This document shows, one piece after another, positions 12,246 to 27,200 of a stretch of DNA of 64,000 bases (within the stretch, counting starts at the first letter, position 1; each line of letters starts with the position of its first letter). Both the position numbers and the translations under genes were made by a program. The notes under the pieces were generated by a model. It had not been told where the DNA came from, ran no database searches, and worked only from the letters and a program-made list of their open reading frames with translations. The stretch lies in the NCBI RefSeq assembly GCF_026151205.1, contig NC_087072.1, positions 15,887,669 through 15,951,668 on the forward strand, in the 5' to 3' direction. This DNA is from Bolinopsis microptera. Lineage: Eukaryota > Ctenophora > Tentaculata > Lobata > Bolinopsidae.

Positions 12246-15200
12246 TTAGGCATCAACAGTAACACCAGCTGATTCATTCTCGCTGCATTCGGAAATCTTT
12301 TCTGGGATATCAGCATCGGACGCAAGGCTCTTGGAGTCGCTGTCTACCGCTGCTGGAATCTTCTCCACACTGCCCTGCTAAAATCAGGCTCTAATTTCTT
12401 AAATTCCGTTTCCAATTTTCGCATTTTGGACGAAACTTAATAAGACCATGCGCAATGGTCATGCGATACAATAAATTGTCCAGTGACCATGCTTATTAAG
12501 ACGAAAAAGGTTTAAAAGGTATCCCCCGTGCTTAAAATTAAACAGTCTTTAGCAGAGCAGCAATTTGCGATTTTTGAGATCATCTTTTTAATGAACATGT
12601 CCCTGATTGTAATAGTGATATTAAGCATCATCTCGCATTGAGCTGTATGCATCAATTAGCAAATCAGTTTTATGATATCATGTCCTCATGCTGAAACAAG
12701 GGCACAGCGTTGATCATTGATAAGTGAGCTCAGCACATGTTTGCTGGTCTAGCTCCTTACGTTAGAATTTGAAAGCAGGGAAGCTGCTTGGGATGCTGCT
12801 TCGGAAGCTGCTCTATCTCCGTTTTCCAGACTTTCCCCCTTCAGAACGTGGGTCAGCAAGACGAGAACGGCTGCGTTCGTAGTGGCGTTTCTCTCTGTCT
12901 GTTCTTTTAATGCGATCAGATTGTCACTGAAATGATGGGATTTTTAGCGTACTTTACACCGACAATGTACATTTTCAATGATATCGTTTAATATGAGTGA
13001 GAACTGGGATACCAAAAAAAAAACTCTGTTTTATTTCATATGTTGAAATGAAACCCGAAAACCACTACAAAGTATTGTTGGGCTGTTGGTTTGTACATAT
13101 AAATCTCTGATTTATGGTAACCATGGTAACCTACTTGATACTTCTGAGGATGACAGTTTGTTCAGCGATCTGCTCTTTTCCTGACTTCTCAGCTTCCGCT
13201 TTCTCTCCGGCATCACCTGCGATAATATGTCAGTAAACTCACTGTACTTAATAGATTAGACGGAAACTTGCTTTAAAACGTTTTACTGATAGCATTCTAG
13301 ATGTAGATCGCTGGTACTTGAGTCGCAGTTCATGCTGCCTATTATGAGTATGATATTAAGCGTATGATAATAAGCAGACTCTTGGTTTGCGTATTTCAAA
13401 CATATTTACTAAAATACAAAGCTACACTCTACTGACGGTACTACAGAGAAGACGTAAAAACAATTCTCCATCTAAATACTGAGTAGAAGGAAAAGTACCT
13501 GATCGTTTACTTTTAGGCTCATGAGCCCGGAAGGAGTTGGCGGCAGGGGTACGCCGTCTAAAACATGCGCTGGGCGGGGAACTCTTGGTGGGAGGTGAAG
13601 GTGGGGGAGGGTGTGACTCTACCTTCTCCTTCTCCCCGTTCTTGCTCCAAGTTGCATAAATGATGGGTCTCATTTTCTGGAGACTATAGAGCTCAGTACA
13701 TGGCAAACTTATCAAACGTGAAATAGAGTGGGGGTTCTTTGACAAAAGAAGACAAGCTCGAGTAATTATCTCTCAAATTAATGATCTTGTGTCGAGCACG
13801 CTGTTCAGGGACTAAGCTCCTACTCACGCTCCAAGTTGAAACTGTAACAACAAGCGAAATCAGCTTTACACACGCAGACAGCCGCTTCCAGAGCTATACT
13901 GATACTGTACTACGAGAACACGCTCTCTCTCTCACTCTCACTCTCTTCTGCTCTCTCTCTCTCTCAGTCTCTGAGTCTAATCGCCGAATAATGAGATAAG
14001 CGATTTATAGCGGCTCCCTCTTGCTGAGACCGATGCTAATGACAGGAAGGGCTTACACCCCTCAGAGAATGGAGGGATCCCCCGCCTCTTGATTATATGC
14101 AATAATTCCTCCGAGGTGGAGATCCTTATGAGCTGGGTCCACAGTAAGAGTTCGGTACAGTTCGGACGATACCGCACAATAGGCCACTACTGCATTATGT
14201 ATGAGATCCGCGTCGAGAGTTACTTACTCAGTAAGCTTGCGCGGTCGTGAAGCTTGTCTATTAATGAAGATAATTCTATTTATAGATATAAAAGTTATAA
14301 CTTGTAGCTGTATTTTAAGACTAAGATAAGACTGATTTGCTAATGAACGATCAATTACTCTGATCATTTCCTGTTTTATAAAATAGTGCTTCTATGTTCT
14401 AGTGCATCAATGATCTCGTTCAACTAAGTGGCATGGTCTTCATGTTCTTCAAGGACGCTTATGAATAACATGAATAGTGAACTACGGATTCTCCTTTGAG
14501 CTGAGTACTGACACGAAGATTACACGTGAGGGCAGTGAGTGATGAGCGTAAACGGAGCCAGCAAGACCTCTGGAAGTTCTTAAATCTAAATAACATTTTT
14601 ATTTTAAGTCAAAGCTCCTCGCCGAGCGTTTGAAGGCTCTTGATGTATTCTAGAGAAATGACCTTCTTTTAGTGGTGGACTTTAACAAAGCCACCTACTG
14701 ACTCATTAATGTGGTAGCTATTCAGCTATTGTAAGTGATTCGTCCAAAGACCCTGAGTACACTGGGTTCTATTGCTTCTATTCTAAGATTGGCATCAACC
14801 TGGCTTGACGGGTGCATGCTAGTGGAAATACTAACCCTAGCTGCATCCAGGAACTGTTCTGCTACTAATGAGCTAGGTGGGGCGGCTAATCTTTACCAGT
14901 GTAGGAATTTACATTTAGACAGAAACGTTCTGTACATGATGCTAAGCGTAAGAAGCCCAAGACTAAGATTAAGAAACCTACTAACAGTGTACTAAATTGT
15001 CATAAGGTTGGACTAATGTAAAAAGTACAAGCCTCTTAATTCAAAACTATTTATAACTTCTCAAAATGTCCCTATTTCGGTGTCATAGTTTACCAATTTG
15101 CTAAATGCCTTAAGATGTTTTGAGAACTAAAACTGACAATATCAGATCAACTTAAACAATCAACACGATACAATATATATATATTTCGCAGATAAAATCG

Positions 15201-18200
15201 ACATGTGAAGATCACAAGTTAATTTCAAAAAAGGCACAAATAACAAAAAATATTAAGTATTCCCACGGCACAAAAAGCTAAATTCCACACTAAATCACAC
15301 TTACACTCAATGTAGGAGGGGATAGAAGGAGCCTTGCCATGAGACATGCCAGTGTAGACAGCGTTCAGATGCTTGGCCAGGTCCGTGTCTCCTAGTGTCA
15401 GATGCAGTTGGTCGTGGTGAGGTCCCGAACATACCTTCCTCTTGAACAACCTGGGTGGGGGAGACGGTGTGTTTTAAGTTTAAAAATGGAATTATGTTAC
15501 AAAGGTTGGTCTAACAATAAAATGGCTATCTGATCAAATTGCTGGTTCTCCAACTAGAACCAGCGTTTTCTGCTTCTCTCTCCAGTCAAACAGTAAGAGA
15601 AGGCAGACAGATGAACCTGGATAGAGGGAGACTAATAGGGTATTTGAATAGCACAGATTAATTTGGTGAAAATGAGCAGATACCTAGAAACAGGCAGGGA
15701 GCCTGGTTTAAAATCCACCGTAGTGACCGTGTGGGGTGCACTGGTTTTGGGCTTTGGAATTTTCGAAGCCATTTCTCACAGAGTACTACAGAAAATGATG
15801 TAAAACCAAGTGAATTTCTATCTAAGCAAATGAATATGCTTGAGCAGCTGGAGCTGTGATATAAACAAGGTATTTCATAATGAGGAGGCATCCTCTCATA
15901 AATAAAGCTGTCTCCTCTTAATCAATCACATGACCTGAAAATATCCTGTGGCTGCATTTATGGACTACGCATAGAAACTGAAGACTGGATTTAGTTGCAA
16001 CTCCCATTGTTCCCTCAGCTTAATTGAACTTCATTTACGTTAGTTCAGTGCGACTGTAGTGAAATTGTCTCAATTAATTAGGAATTTCAGTGTTCATGTT
16101 CGGGTTGGACTAAGGTTCATTAAGAAATATGACAAGCCTGTTTGACTAGAAATTATGTTCTCATGCACATATAATATAATGCATGAGAACATAATTTCTA
16201 GGCACTCACTTCGTTAATTTTCTTTTTTTGAATCATTAACAAACATAGTTGAATATTTAAATGTATAATATACAAATATTGAAGTATGTTTGCTAATGAT
16301 CCAAAAGAAGAGAATTTTAACCAACATATGATGTTCTACTGAATTAAAAAAGAAAAAGAGAGTGGAATACAGTTTGCAAACGGGCCTTATTAGTACCTTA
16401 TCTGATATAATTGGAGTATTAACCCTTATCTTTATTAGGCACTGAAGATGTCCGAAAATATTTTACCAATGATGTTATAAAGATTTTGTTTGAAACTTTT
16501 TAACTCATTCGTTGTCTGACTGTGGGAACTCTTGATTTTTGGTCTTGTTAGTACCTGTTAGCAGATCTGTCGCACTGGTATCTCTCTATCAGCTGGTACA
16601 TCTTATCCCAGCACTGGTGGGGTGTCCTGTGTTTGAACCTCTTCGAGAAGTTCTTGGACAGCAACTGCAGGTTGAAAACCAAGTCAGGGTTTTAAGTTTA
16701 TTTATTTGAATACATATATGCAATCATCGATTTGTGAAGTTTGATTTTCTACGAAGGAGAAACTTTATTAACCTGGAAGTCAATGTGGTCGTCTCCAAAT
16801 TCATCAATCTGGTGCCTGTAGAGCTCTATCAAGCAAACAATCTCCTCGTTGTCCCATGGCCCCATTTTAGCTTCGCTGAAGAAATAAAATAGCTATATTA
16901 ATATTAGGCGTCATCGTTTAATATAATAGTTAAACTTTACTATAATTAAATCACCCACATATTTAGCTATTTTGTAGCTGTGCAGCTTTTTGATTTAATA
17001 GCAAAATCAAAAGTTGTGCTTTTTTTGCCTTTGACCCTTAGTTGTAGTGAACGTACGGAACGTTCACTAAAAATAGTTTGTGAACGCGTTCGCTAAAAGA
17101 TTTTAACGTTCGGAACATAAGGAACGTTAATTGCTATAATGAAATTAAAATGCCGGACATAGCCCAATTATCCGGCAAAGTACTAGCGTTTCCATTGCCA
17201 CTTGCCGACAGGATTTGCCACGTTGTAACAGACAATCCAAATGTCAATAAATCTCTACGACGCTTAAGCGAAGCTGATTATGAACACATCATACGATCAT
17301 GCTGTGTAACCCACCAGTTCGATCTACTTGCCGAGGATGTCGGGAAGTTGAGCTGGACCAAGGAGACATTGTCGAATTGTAACAAAATAGTTACAAATGT
17401 GAAGAATCACGACATGATTCTAAAAACGTTAAGAACCCATTCTCTTGTCAATTTGCTAAAACCAGGGGAAACTCGGTTTGCCACCCAGTTTATTATGTTA
17501 GAGAGACTGAAGGGTTCCAAGGATACTTTGATTAAGACTTATATTGATCCAACCCTTACTGAGTCTGTTAGCAATAAAAGTAATGCATACAAGAATTTGT
17601 TTGAGTGCGCTAAAGATTTAGTGTTTGACCCCGATTTCTGGATAGAAGTCGACTGTTTATGCTCAATTCTCGAGCCGATAATGGTCTTGCTTAGATTTTC
17701 AGACAATACAGGGTGAGTTGAAAATAGTGTGTGGAAAGTAAATGGCTCTACTTTTTTTGACAAATGAAATTTCCAGTTAACTTTTGCATATTTAGGTAAT
17801 GAAAATATATACTTTTTATGATAATACAATTAAAATACTTAATGATTAATAATTTGCTCAACCCATCGTCCTTTATTAACTAGGACATATTGATAACGTG
17901 TAAGACAATTGTCTATAGCCGACTTGACTGTATTATGGGGGCAGGGGAGTCTTATGGAAATTTTCTCAAAATCGACTTTTTAGTTAGTTGTTTCTGATAG
18001 AGGGGAGTAATATTTATCAGATGCTTTTGATGCCGTGGAAAAATATCGTTCCTAGCCGAAATTATTGCCGGTGAAAGGTCAGTGCGTGTGTGGTAATTGT
18101 ATTGCGCGAGCGATTTTTGATCGCGTGCCCTGAAAATCGAGTCTAAAAATCCATTTTCTCCTACATTTTTTGAGCAATTACCCTGAAACTTTCAGTATAT

Positions 18201-21200
18201 GTTCTAAGGATCATTTAGAAGAGATGAGCCAGACAGAATTTTGAGATAGGCCTTTAAAAAATTTTTATTCGATTTTGAAAATCTTGGACCTCGTTTTTTG
18301 ATGATTTTTTGATTCTTAAGATTCCTGTTGGTTTCATCGGTGTAATTTATTACAAATATTATCTGTTCACCTTAAAGTTAGCAAATTTTGCTTTCCGCAA
18401 TAGAAACCATAAAAGTGATATGGTTAGTCTTGCCAACAAAAGGTGGCTCGAGCTCCATTCCCCCTACATTCAGTAGGGTTTTGTGCTCACCCGGCTTATC
18501 AGGGATATGATCAGCACACGAATCAGGATGTCTGGAAGGAGTTTCTAGATGTCATGGACACGTGGTGTGACGGCGCAACAAAGAAGAAGATAATTTCGCA
18601 GTACACGTTCTACCGAGAAAAAAGAGGCTTATTCTCTACTGACGCTGCCTCAAGTTTTAGCCAAGATTCTGACGATCCAGTCTCTTGGTGGAGCAACTTC
18701 GGTTGCGAGGTACCCGAATTACAGAGTTTTGCAATGAAAGCGCTGTCGCAATCGACATCAGCCTCACCCTGTGAGACGAATTGGAGCTTGTACGACTGGG
18801 TGATAAACAAAAAAAGAAACCGCCTCACAGTTGACAAGCAGCGAGACCTTATTTATGTTAACGCAAGTTTGCGTCTTATGAACAATTCACGAATTAAGGA
18901 GCAATAATTTCATTACTATTTGCTATACTAGTGACTTATTTTTATTCATTATTGTTTATTTACTGTCTAATTCCGACAACATGGTTTTATCTCATTGTAT
19001 CCATCTAAAGTTAAAAACTATCGGAAAAATTATCAAAATATTGACTAACGTTCACTAACGTTCACAAACGTTCACTACAAAATGATTGGAACGTACGTTC
19101 AGTACGACTAAGTTCAGCGTTCACTACAACTAAGATCAGAATTAAGCAATAGCTAAGGTTCATGATACAATCTAAATTTTGGGTTGGTTTTTTGCGAACA
19201 TTTGACTTTATAATGAATTTACGTTTACCTGATATGGTTAGGAGTTGGCTGGTGGCCATGATGGTATCAAAGGATGAGGAAAGATTAGTTGGTGCACAAC
19301 TTGATGAAAAACGATATTTTCTGGCAACTGATTTATGGGCATTGTCTCTTACTTTTATATTTGTGTGCTGCCAGGTGTTTTATCTTTTAATTTGCTAGCC
19401 AGATAAAATTATTGATTGAAATTCCCATTGAGCAGTGAGCACGATTGAAATGATTCAAATTATAATCGTTAAATGCACAATTTTCCTCTGTACTCCTGTA
19501 ACTCTTTCTTAAAATGAAACAATTGCCGTAATTAAAATCGTTCTACAAAGAGCGGTACGGACCACTTACGTTTCAAATGAATTCAAATTTTTCGTTAAAT
19601 CACCCTTGTTAAATATCTTTGGCACTATCTTACCGCCCACTTGCACTGGTCGGAAATTTATGGGTTTCGGCTCTCTGGAAAGTATTAAATTTTTATTTAA
19701 ATAACCCGCAAGGGAGGGTTGCATCTGTCACAATGTAATTACGCCATTAATTGTATAATATTTAGTTTCAAACAACTCCGTCGTAACTTAATTTATTGCA
19801 AGCGACTTAGTTTGAAGAAATGGAGTGACCTGTAACAGTGTAACCGGGCGAGGGGTTCTCCCCGAAATCAACCATAAATTTGACTTTGGGTATGTTGAAA
19901 ACATATTAAAAACACATGCTGTACGACCTCTTATAAAATTTCAACCTCAGGGAGAGTTCATAGTGCACCCTAATGTTAAATATCTCAACTTCAGGGAGAG
20001 TTCATAGCGCACCCTAACGTTAAATATCTCAACTTCAAGGAGAGTTCATAGCGCACCCTAACGTTAAATATTTCAACCTCAGGGAGAGTTCATAATCATA
20101 GCGCACCCTAACGTTAAATATCTCAACCTCAAGGAGAGTTCATAGCGCACCCTAACGTTAAATATCTCAACCTCAAGGAGAGTTCATAGCGCACCCTAAC
20201 GTTAAATATCTCAACCTCAGGGAGAGTTCATAGCGCACCCTAACGTTAAATATCTCAACCTCAAAGAGAGTTCATAGCGCACCCTAACGTTGAATATCTC
20301 AACTTCAGGGAGAGTTCATAGCGCACCCTAACGTTAAATATCTCAACCTCAAAGAGAGTTCATAGTGCACCCTAACGTAAAATATCTCAACTTCAGGGAG
20401 AGTTCATAGCGCACCCTAACGTTGACAGCATCACAAAATATTGACTAACGTTCACTAACGTTCACAAACGTTCACTACAAAATGATTGGAACGTACGTTC
20501 AGTACGACTAAGTTCAGCGTTCACTACAACTAAGCTTTGACCATCACCGCATGATGAATCGTCAGGCATTAAATAAGAAATGAGTGACAATTCCCGTATG
20601 ATTGTCAGCAAGGCTCTTACGGTGGTGAGTCCAGGGGGGTTTGAATAACCACAGCCTTTTTTACTCTTTGGAAAATAAGATAATAATTTACTAAATTTTT
20701 GACTCAAAAAGCTTGGTTATGTTAACTTAACTGATTAAGAACAGTCATGTTAACTGTCCTTAATAAACTGGTTAACCAGTATGGGATCAACGAGAGTTTA
20801 GTTTTTTGTCGCTTTATATTATTATTATTAGGGATCGTTCATAAAATACGTAAGCCAGATTGTTGCACTTTTGCAAGGATTTAAAAATCCCATCCCTTCT
20901 AAACTGGCTTACGTACTATGTGAGCAATTCCTAACTGACCGAAAGTTATGCCAAATATTCTTAAAATGTATATCTTCTTATTGAATGATCGTCAAATGAC
21001 TTTATATCGATAATTAAAATAAGTTCATTCATTAAAAGTGCGTTTCAGTACTTACAGAATAGGTGGAGGTGTTGGAGGTGGGGTTGGCGTCGGAGGAAGG
21101 GGTTCCGGTGTCGGTGGTTTAATTTCCGTTCCAGCCCACTTTCCTACCAGTCTCTTCCTCCAGTTTCCTAGCTGCTCAACGAGTGTAGAGTCACTCCTAG

Positions 21201-24200
21201 CAAGCGCACAGAGGTGTAAGTACAATTTCTACAATATAGCAAATGTGAGTATGCCAGTTACAGCCTTACACACTCAAAATCCTGACGTGGGCACTCATCA
21301 TTTGAATATTAAGTACTCATTTAGAGTTATGCTGGGGAAGCTATAAGTATAAGAAATTTGGGGCCGGCTAGGCTCTCCTCTCAATTGTTCTTCTAAGTGG
21401 TGGTAGACTCGGGGACTTGGTCCAGGCCTGCCTTCTAATGTTAACTGGTTTTACCTCACTAACTACATATTACATGGAGATGAATTTTAGCCTACTAAGA
21501 AGGTTATAATTTACCTTAGAGCTCCAAGTCCGCGATTATTGATTATGTTAATGAGACCAACTTTGGCAGCTGTCTCCTCTTTGCTGAGTGGCCCATGATC
21601 AGGGTCAAATAACCCCACGATGTCATTGTACCTCATACTGTGCTCCAGCTGAAATATGGAATATCTTGTACTACTGTCTACTCAGGTAGTTAAACAAAAA
21701 TACGTTTCAATACTGTAGGTCTAGGTTGCATTTAATGCATATTATAAATATAAATTATAAAATAGAAAATGGGATTCACCCTTCACCAGAATAGCAAATC
21801 AAATTTGTTATCCAAACCTCTAGAGCTACAGATGGAGGATGGGGTAGTCCGAGTTCAGCACACTTTCTTGCCACGTTGTAAACGTTGTTCAAAGCCTGCA
21901 TGATGTCCTTGAGGTCGACTAGATCGCTTACAGAGCAAGTGTCTGTCACACCGAAATTCTTGCTCCACCTTAGAACAGGATGTGTTAGTATTAACTAATT
22001 AATCGATTAAGTGAGTTTCAAAGTGATCTTACGGGGTAAAATAGAATAGGTCTAAGCATGGTTAAATTGAGAATATCAACGTTAATAATTCGAACTGTCG
22101 ACTCTTGGCAAAACAACTATTGCCTCTGATTAGTGATTACCTTATGAAAGTCTCAATGTTTATGCGAGCAAAGAAGACACTATTCCCGATGTTTTCCCTA
22201 AAGTGCACTAGTTTGAAAGGCTCCCCATATCTTTCACATCTTAGTTTACTGATGGCATTCACCAGTCTGCACAGGACGATTCCATCTTGCATGCACTGAA
22301 AAGATAAACGTTAACAAAGTTTTGCAACTTTTTAATTGCTAATTTCAGCCGCATTTATCTTTACTAACTATGGTGTGAGAATGCTACCTTGAGGTACGCC
22401 AAAAAACTTACCGAGACGAACTGCTCGATCTCCAAGCAGGTCTGAGTCTGTTCGGCTACCCAATGACACAGGTCCACAGCTAGAGGCAGGTACTCGACAT
22501 CTATCACTGCGGAGGTCAGGGACCCTCCTGCTGGCTTGTTGGGGGATCTTAACTTGTCGCTTCCACCCTCTAGGGGAAGATACAGTTAGAATTTATTTGA
22601 TAACCCCGTGAAGTAACCCTTGCAGGACTTCGAGACAGAATGTCAAATTAAAAACAAACGAAGAAATTATTTACTTTTAATGAAATGACAACTCTACCAT
22701 GCATGATAGAATTGTTTAGAACTCTTCTGAACAGCATATCGTGAAATTCTCGACAAAAACTAAAAGAATAACACGTTGTATAGCTCTGATAGCAATTCGA
22801 CCTGGATTGCTTTATTTTAAGTGTCGGGCTACTCAGATCGCTATTTACCCAGCTTAATTTTCTACTCTACCAGTAGAGAACTCATACCTGATCTTGGAAT
22901 CCCCGAAATTCCCTCACTCGACCCTTGGCGGGAAATTTTTCGATTTTGCCCCAAATTGGGAACCATCACAGTGGAAGTGGTTGTCCTCGACCGTCTTCTA
23001 CTCATCTCTACTTTAGTTAATTGTCAGAACATAATGTCTACTCACTTGTTGCATTATTAATAGCCTCCCAAAATTTAGATTGAGACTTTCTCAGGATCGT
23101 CATCTGATTGGCGGATGAGGATCTCGATATAATATCAACCACAAACTTCAAATCAGGACAATTAAATTACAACAACACAACTATTAGCTACAAGAAATTA
23201 AGAGTATTGCTCGGTATTACAGGGATTAACTAGCCGGCCATCCCCAGATTTGGATCATAGTAATTCCAACGGACAATGAACGAATGAGGCAATGAAGACT
23301 GATGTACATGGCTTTCAGGAGCATGTGAGGTCACCTAGACTTCACATTTATCCTCTCAGTCATCAACTATTCGACTTTCTGTCCAGGGTTCCACTTACAT
23401 CAAGTTGAATACGACTGAGATCGAACCTTTGACGTCATGCTCTTTGTAATGCGAGTTGGAGGTTGACAGGTGACTATATTGATTACATGTGATTTTGAAG
23501 TAAACGCTTGTATGAGGAGGGTGTTATTGGAATGAGAAAAGTGTAACCCACTGATTAGGTCCTGTCTACTCTAAGTTAAGCCTGGATGCAGACATCCAGG
23601 CTACATTGTATAATATACAATGTAGATTGGCAATTTGTGGGGGAGAAAATATAAGTTTGTTTCCCAATAGACGTTTACTCTCTACAACTATTAGTTCTTT
23701 CAAGAGATATTAGAAAACACTCTGTGAATGGAAGTGGTATGGACATAGACTAGAGTAATTAGGAAATAATATGAAATAAGATGCACTTATGCTAGTACAG
23801 TGTACACTAAGATGCATCAATCAATTAACTTTAACCGCCACCTGGGTCGAAAGAAATTACTTTTTGCCAGGAATCAGGATCTCGACATTGGCCGGTGGGC
23901 AAGGCTAAGTATTTGTAATAAACAGCATGCCTTACTGCAGAGGGAGGGTCCCTAGCTCATAAGCACGATGTTGAAAACATTTAATTTATAGTCAAGCGTC
24001 CCCGCTTGGCAATGATAAGGTAATGACTAATGAATATTGAAAACACATTCATTTCTATGTAAGTCTCGTACATTCCTTTTTCAGTAGTTTCTATTGGCAA
24101 AAAATGTCGCTAAATCGAAAATCGGCGTGACAACGAAAACAATCAAAACTGTAGAAATTCTACATCAAAATCACAAACAAGCATCTATATTCTAGAAGTA

Positions 24201-27200
24201 GAACAAACGATGAAGCAAATATGCAAGTCCTCAAATTGAGAAACCGCAACCATTATCCATATTCGAAAGTCCTCAAATTGAGAAACCGCAAACATTATCC
24301 AAAGTAAACCTAGAATTAGACCTAAACGTAGACCTAAGTAACAATTTAAACCACAATCCACATCACTGCTTCTGACAGCTCTCCAGGAACTGATGTAGTA
24401 CTATATATAGTAAGCAGATTATAACTACCGGAGACAGACGATCGCTTACCGTTCAGTAACGAGTGGTTGCCGGGTAAGCGGTCTGTGGTTTTATATCGGC
24501 ATGGTGGTGGACGTTAACAAACGTAACAAACTATAAGTAACTTATTATCAGTTTATCTGATTATAGAGGCAGGTACACACACGACACAGTATACTGACGA
24601 CCTGGATCTGACTAAACCTTTAGAAGATTACTCTGGCAGTGAACGCTGAGTTTGATCCAAGTCCTCTCGTACAAAGAGTATTGTAACTATAATGATCGGG
24701 TATAAATGTGCATGACGTCTGGTAATCTAGAGTGGTAATGTTCACAAAGCAAGGTCTATCAAAGACTGTATTTAAATATAGATAACGATTAACGATGTAT
24801 AAAATTGTAAACTTTTTAAAGCAGCACTGTTTATTTGAAGATTTGAGATGGAAACATGAACAGCCTGCCTACCATTTAGCTACTTATGGTTAATGTTTCG
24901 AGAGCCTTGCCGTCTATTATAATATTGGGATCCAGCAAAGGCAAACGACCCCTTAGATCTTGCAGAACAGTGGTCTTTTAGCACGAGCTCTTGGCTAGGG
25001 TGACTATGATTTATTCAAGATCGCTCTATTGAACAGCCCCAAGATTCTAACATCGTAAGTAGTAATCTTAGTCATCCAGTCTCCACCGGGAAATGAGCAC
25101 GGGTAGTACAGTACTCTCCAGTATATATAATGTAAATGAAACTTCTTAACGAGGCTTGATAATATATATACCCTGGTGAGAGAAGAAGTGGAGAGTACAC
25201 ATACTCGCACATGTACCACTAGCATGCAGCTCATCTATACCTGGGACCCTAGGTAATATAAGCAGCGGATTCGAGAGAGCAGCAGCAAATGACTGGCCTC
25301 TCTTCTTCTCTCTTCTCGGAGAATATATTTCATTGTGACGCAGGTGATCAGCCACACACTGATAGAGTCTTACTCACTTACTGTTCAGAATGTGAGAAAA
25401 TGAGAGTTCAGTACATATCCTCCTTGTGAGACCGAGTGTTGAATTGAGTGAGTCTTGTCACGTGCCACGTGGGCTGAAATCGTGTCACGTGGGAGGTAGT
25501 CGTGTCACGTGACCTGAATAACTAGCTAACTATGTGTATTGAATGAGGTGTATTCAGGTTTACGTCATGTGGCAAAGAATGATATTCTAAACTCTATAGA
25601 TAAAGCACCGATTTTGACGTTAGTATCGTCAGATCAATTAGGTGCAGACACGCCGCATATAGTTTCACTGCGTCATAATATTATACGATACGTGGCTTTG
25701 TCTCAATATTATATGAGAAATACAGGTAGAATATATCGTACGTGGTGGAATCAGATTACGTTTCAATGATGATGCTTGAGGAATTATACTCAACACATCC
25801 CATAGTTCAGATGGGTTTTAATAAGTTTTAATAAGTTGTGATACAATAAGATCAGCATCTGGGCCTATTTTCACAAGATATCAAACGATATGCGCTCTGA
25901 AAATCGTTATTCGGGAAGAGGATTTCATAGTGACTGAGTCATGCATTTCACTAGACTGAGTGGACTAATTATTCGTGACAAAATGTGAAAATTTGATATT
26001 TAATGGTTTAACTGCCCTGTGAAAATCGGCGTGGGACATTTATTATAATAAAGTATAAAAAGCTTAATAAACTAGTTCATGTGTGAAGCAATCGGAGCAA
26101 TTATAGAATTATTTCCTTGTGGCCATGTTGCTTTTCAAGCTATTTTACTTGTGAGCATTGTTCTGTCTAGTTACAAAGTGTACAATGAACAATTTAAACA
26201 TATTACATATGACTTATCGCTATTATAGTAGATGTCACATCACTGTCAGTTAAAGATAACTTATGAGAAAACGGATAGTTGCTCAATGCTCAAGCATTGA
26301 AACTGAAGCAGTTGTTCAACAACTAGCTATATTAGCCGATTAAGCTGTAGCGATAGTCGGTTCAGAGCCGGTTCATAGCCAGCTCTTGAACCCGTTCGGT
26401 TGTTTGCTCTAATATGTACACTACTGCAGTCTGACGTTCGTAACCATTAAACCATGATCATAATCATAAGATAGTTTATTATGATAAATAATGGATGAAG
26501 GCAATTGTAGGAACCTATAATACCTGTAGGATCGAAACAGTGCATGCAGATAAATAGAAACCGAAAGATTTGTATCAATTAGAAATGTGCGTGGTATGTG
26601 CCGGTTGATGGTTACTGTAACCTCTGCAATTCACCGCCATCAAAATGGCTCAATGTTAGTTATATAAAACGGTATTAACATCTTTTGATTCGAATCCTGA
26701 AGCCGCCTTAAGTCAGTCATGATCTTATTGTACTAATCGATATTTTGAGACACGAATACAGGTGGAATATAATTATTAAATATATTTACTAGAGCCATTA
26801 GTAACAACTGAACTATTCAACGGAACTATTCAACTGAACTTGGTATATTAAATATTCATCATCCACATTTAAGTGAGTCATTAATAATACATGAACCGTG
26901 TATACTAACTTGGTATAAACTTTATCCTTCAAAATGTAATTTGATGTAACCCATATTCTAAACCAAAACTTACCACCATTGAGATCGTTAAGTTTGCTCT
27001 TGCTTCCCGCCTTTCTGATCCCCGCCCCATTCGTAGTTACTTTATTCGAGGTCCCCTTGCCACCAGAATTAGCGGTCCCTTTGGCAGCCTTATCTTTCGC
27101 TGTTTTACTGTCCTTAGCCACCTTTGTGTTCATATCACCTGATGTTTAAGGGTACGCTTTTGAAATATAGGGCTTTATAGTTTAATCCAAGGTTTCAGGG

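Larger units (their letters stand above)
17037..20534 (+). mobile_element. hAT transposon, defective
   Basis: Ends are CTTAGTTGTAGTGAACG and its reverse complement, flanked by the 8-bp direct repeat CTTTGACC (17029-17036 and 20535-20542). An 8-bp duplication is the hAT hallmark. GAACGTT-type subterminal repeats lie inside both ends. The element sits in intron 8 of the CH/Myb-like gene, antisense to it. The last 101 bp occur twice (19034-19134 and 20434-20534), with 1.3 kb of foreign DNA and a minisatellite in between. Confidence 0.9.

Noticed and set aside
17037-19134. Shorter hAT boundary ending at the inner terminal copy
   Set aside because: The bases after 19134 do not repeat the left flank; only the outer end at 20534 is followed by CTTTGACC.
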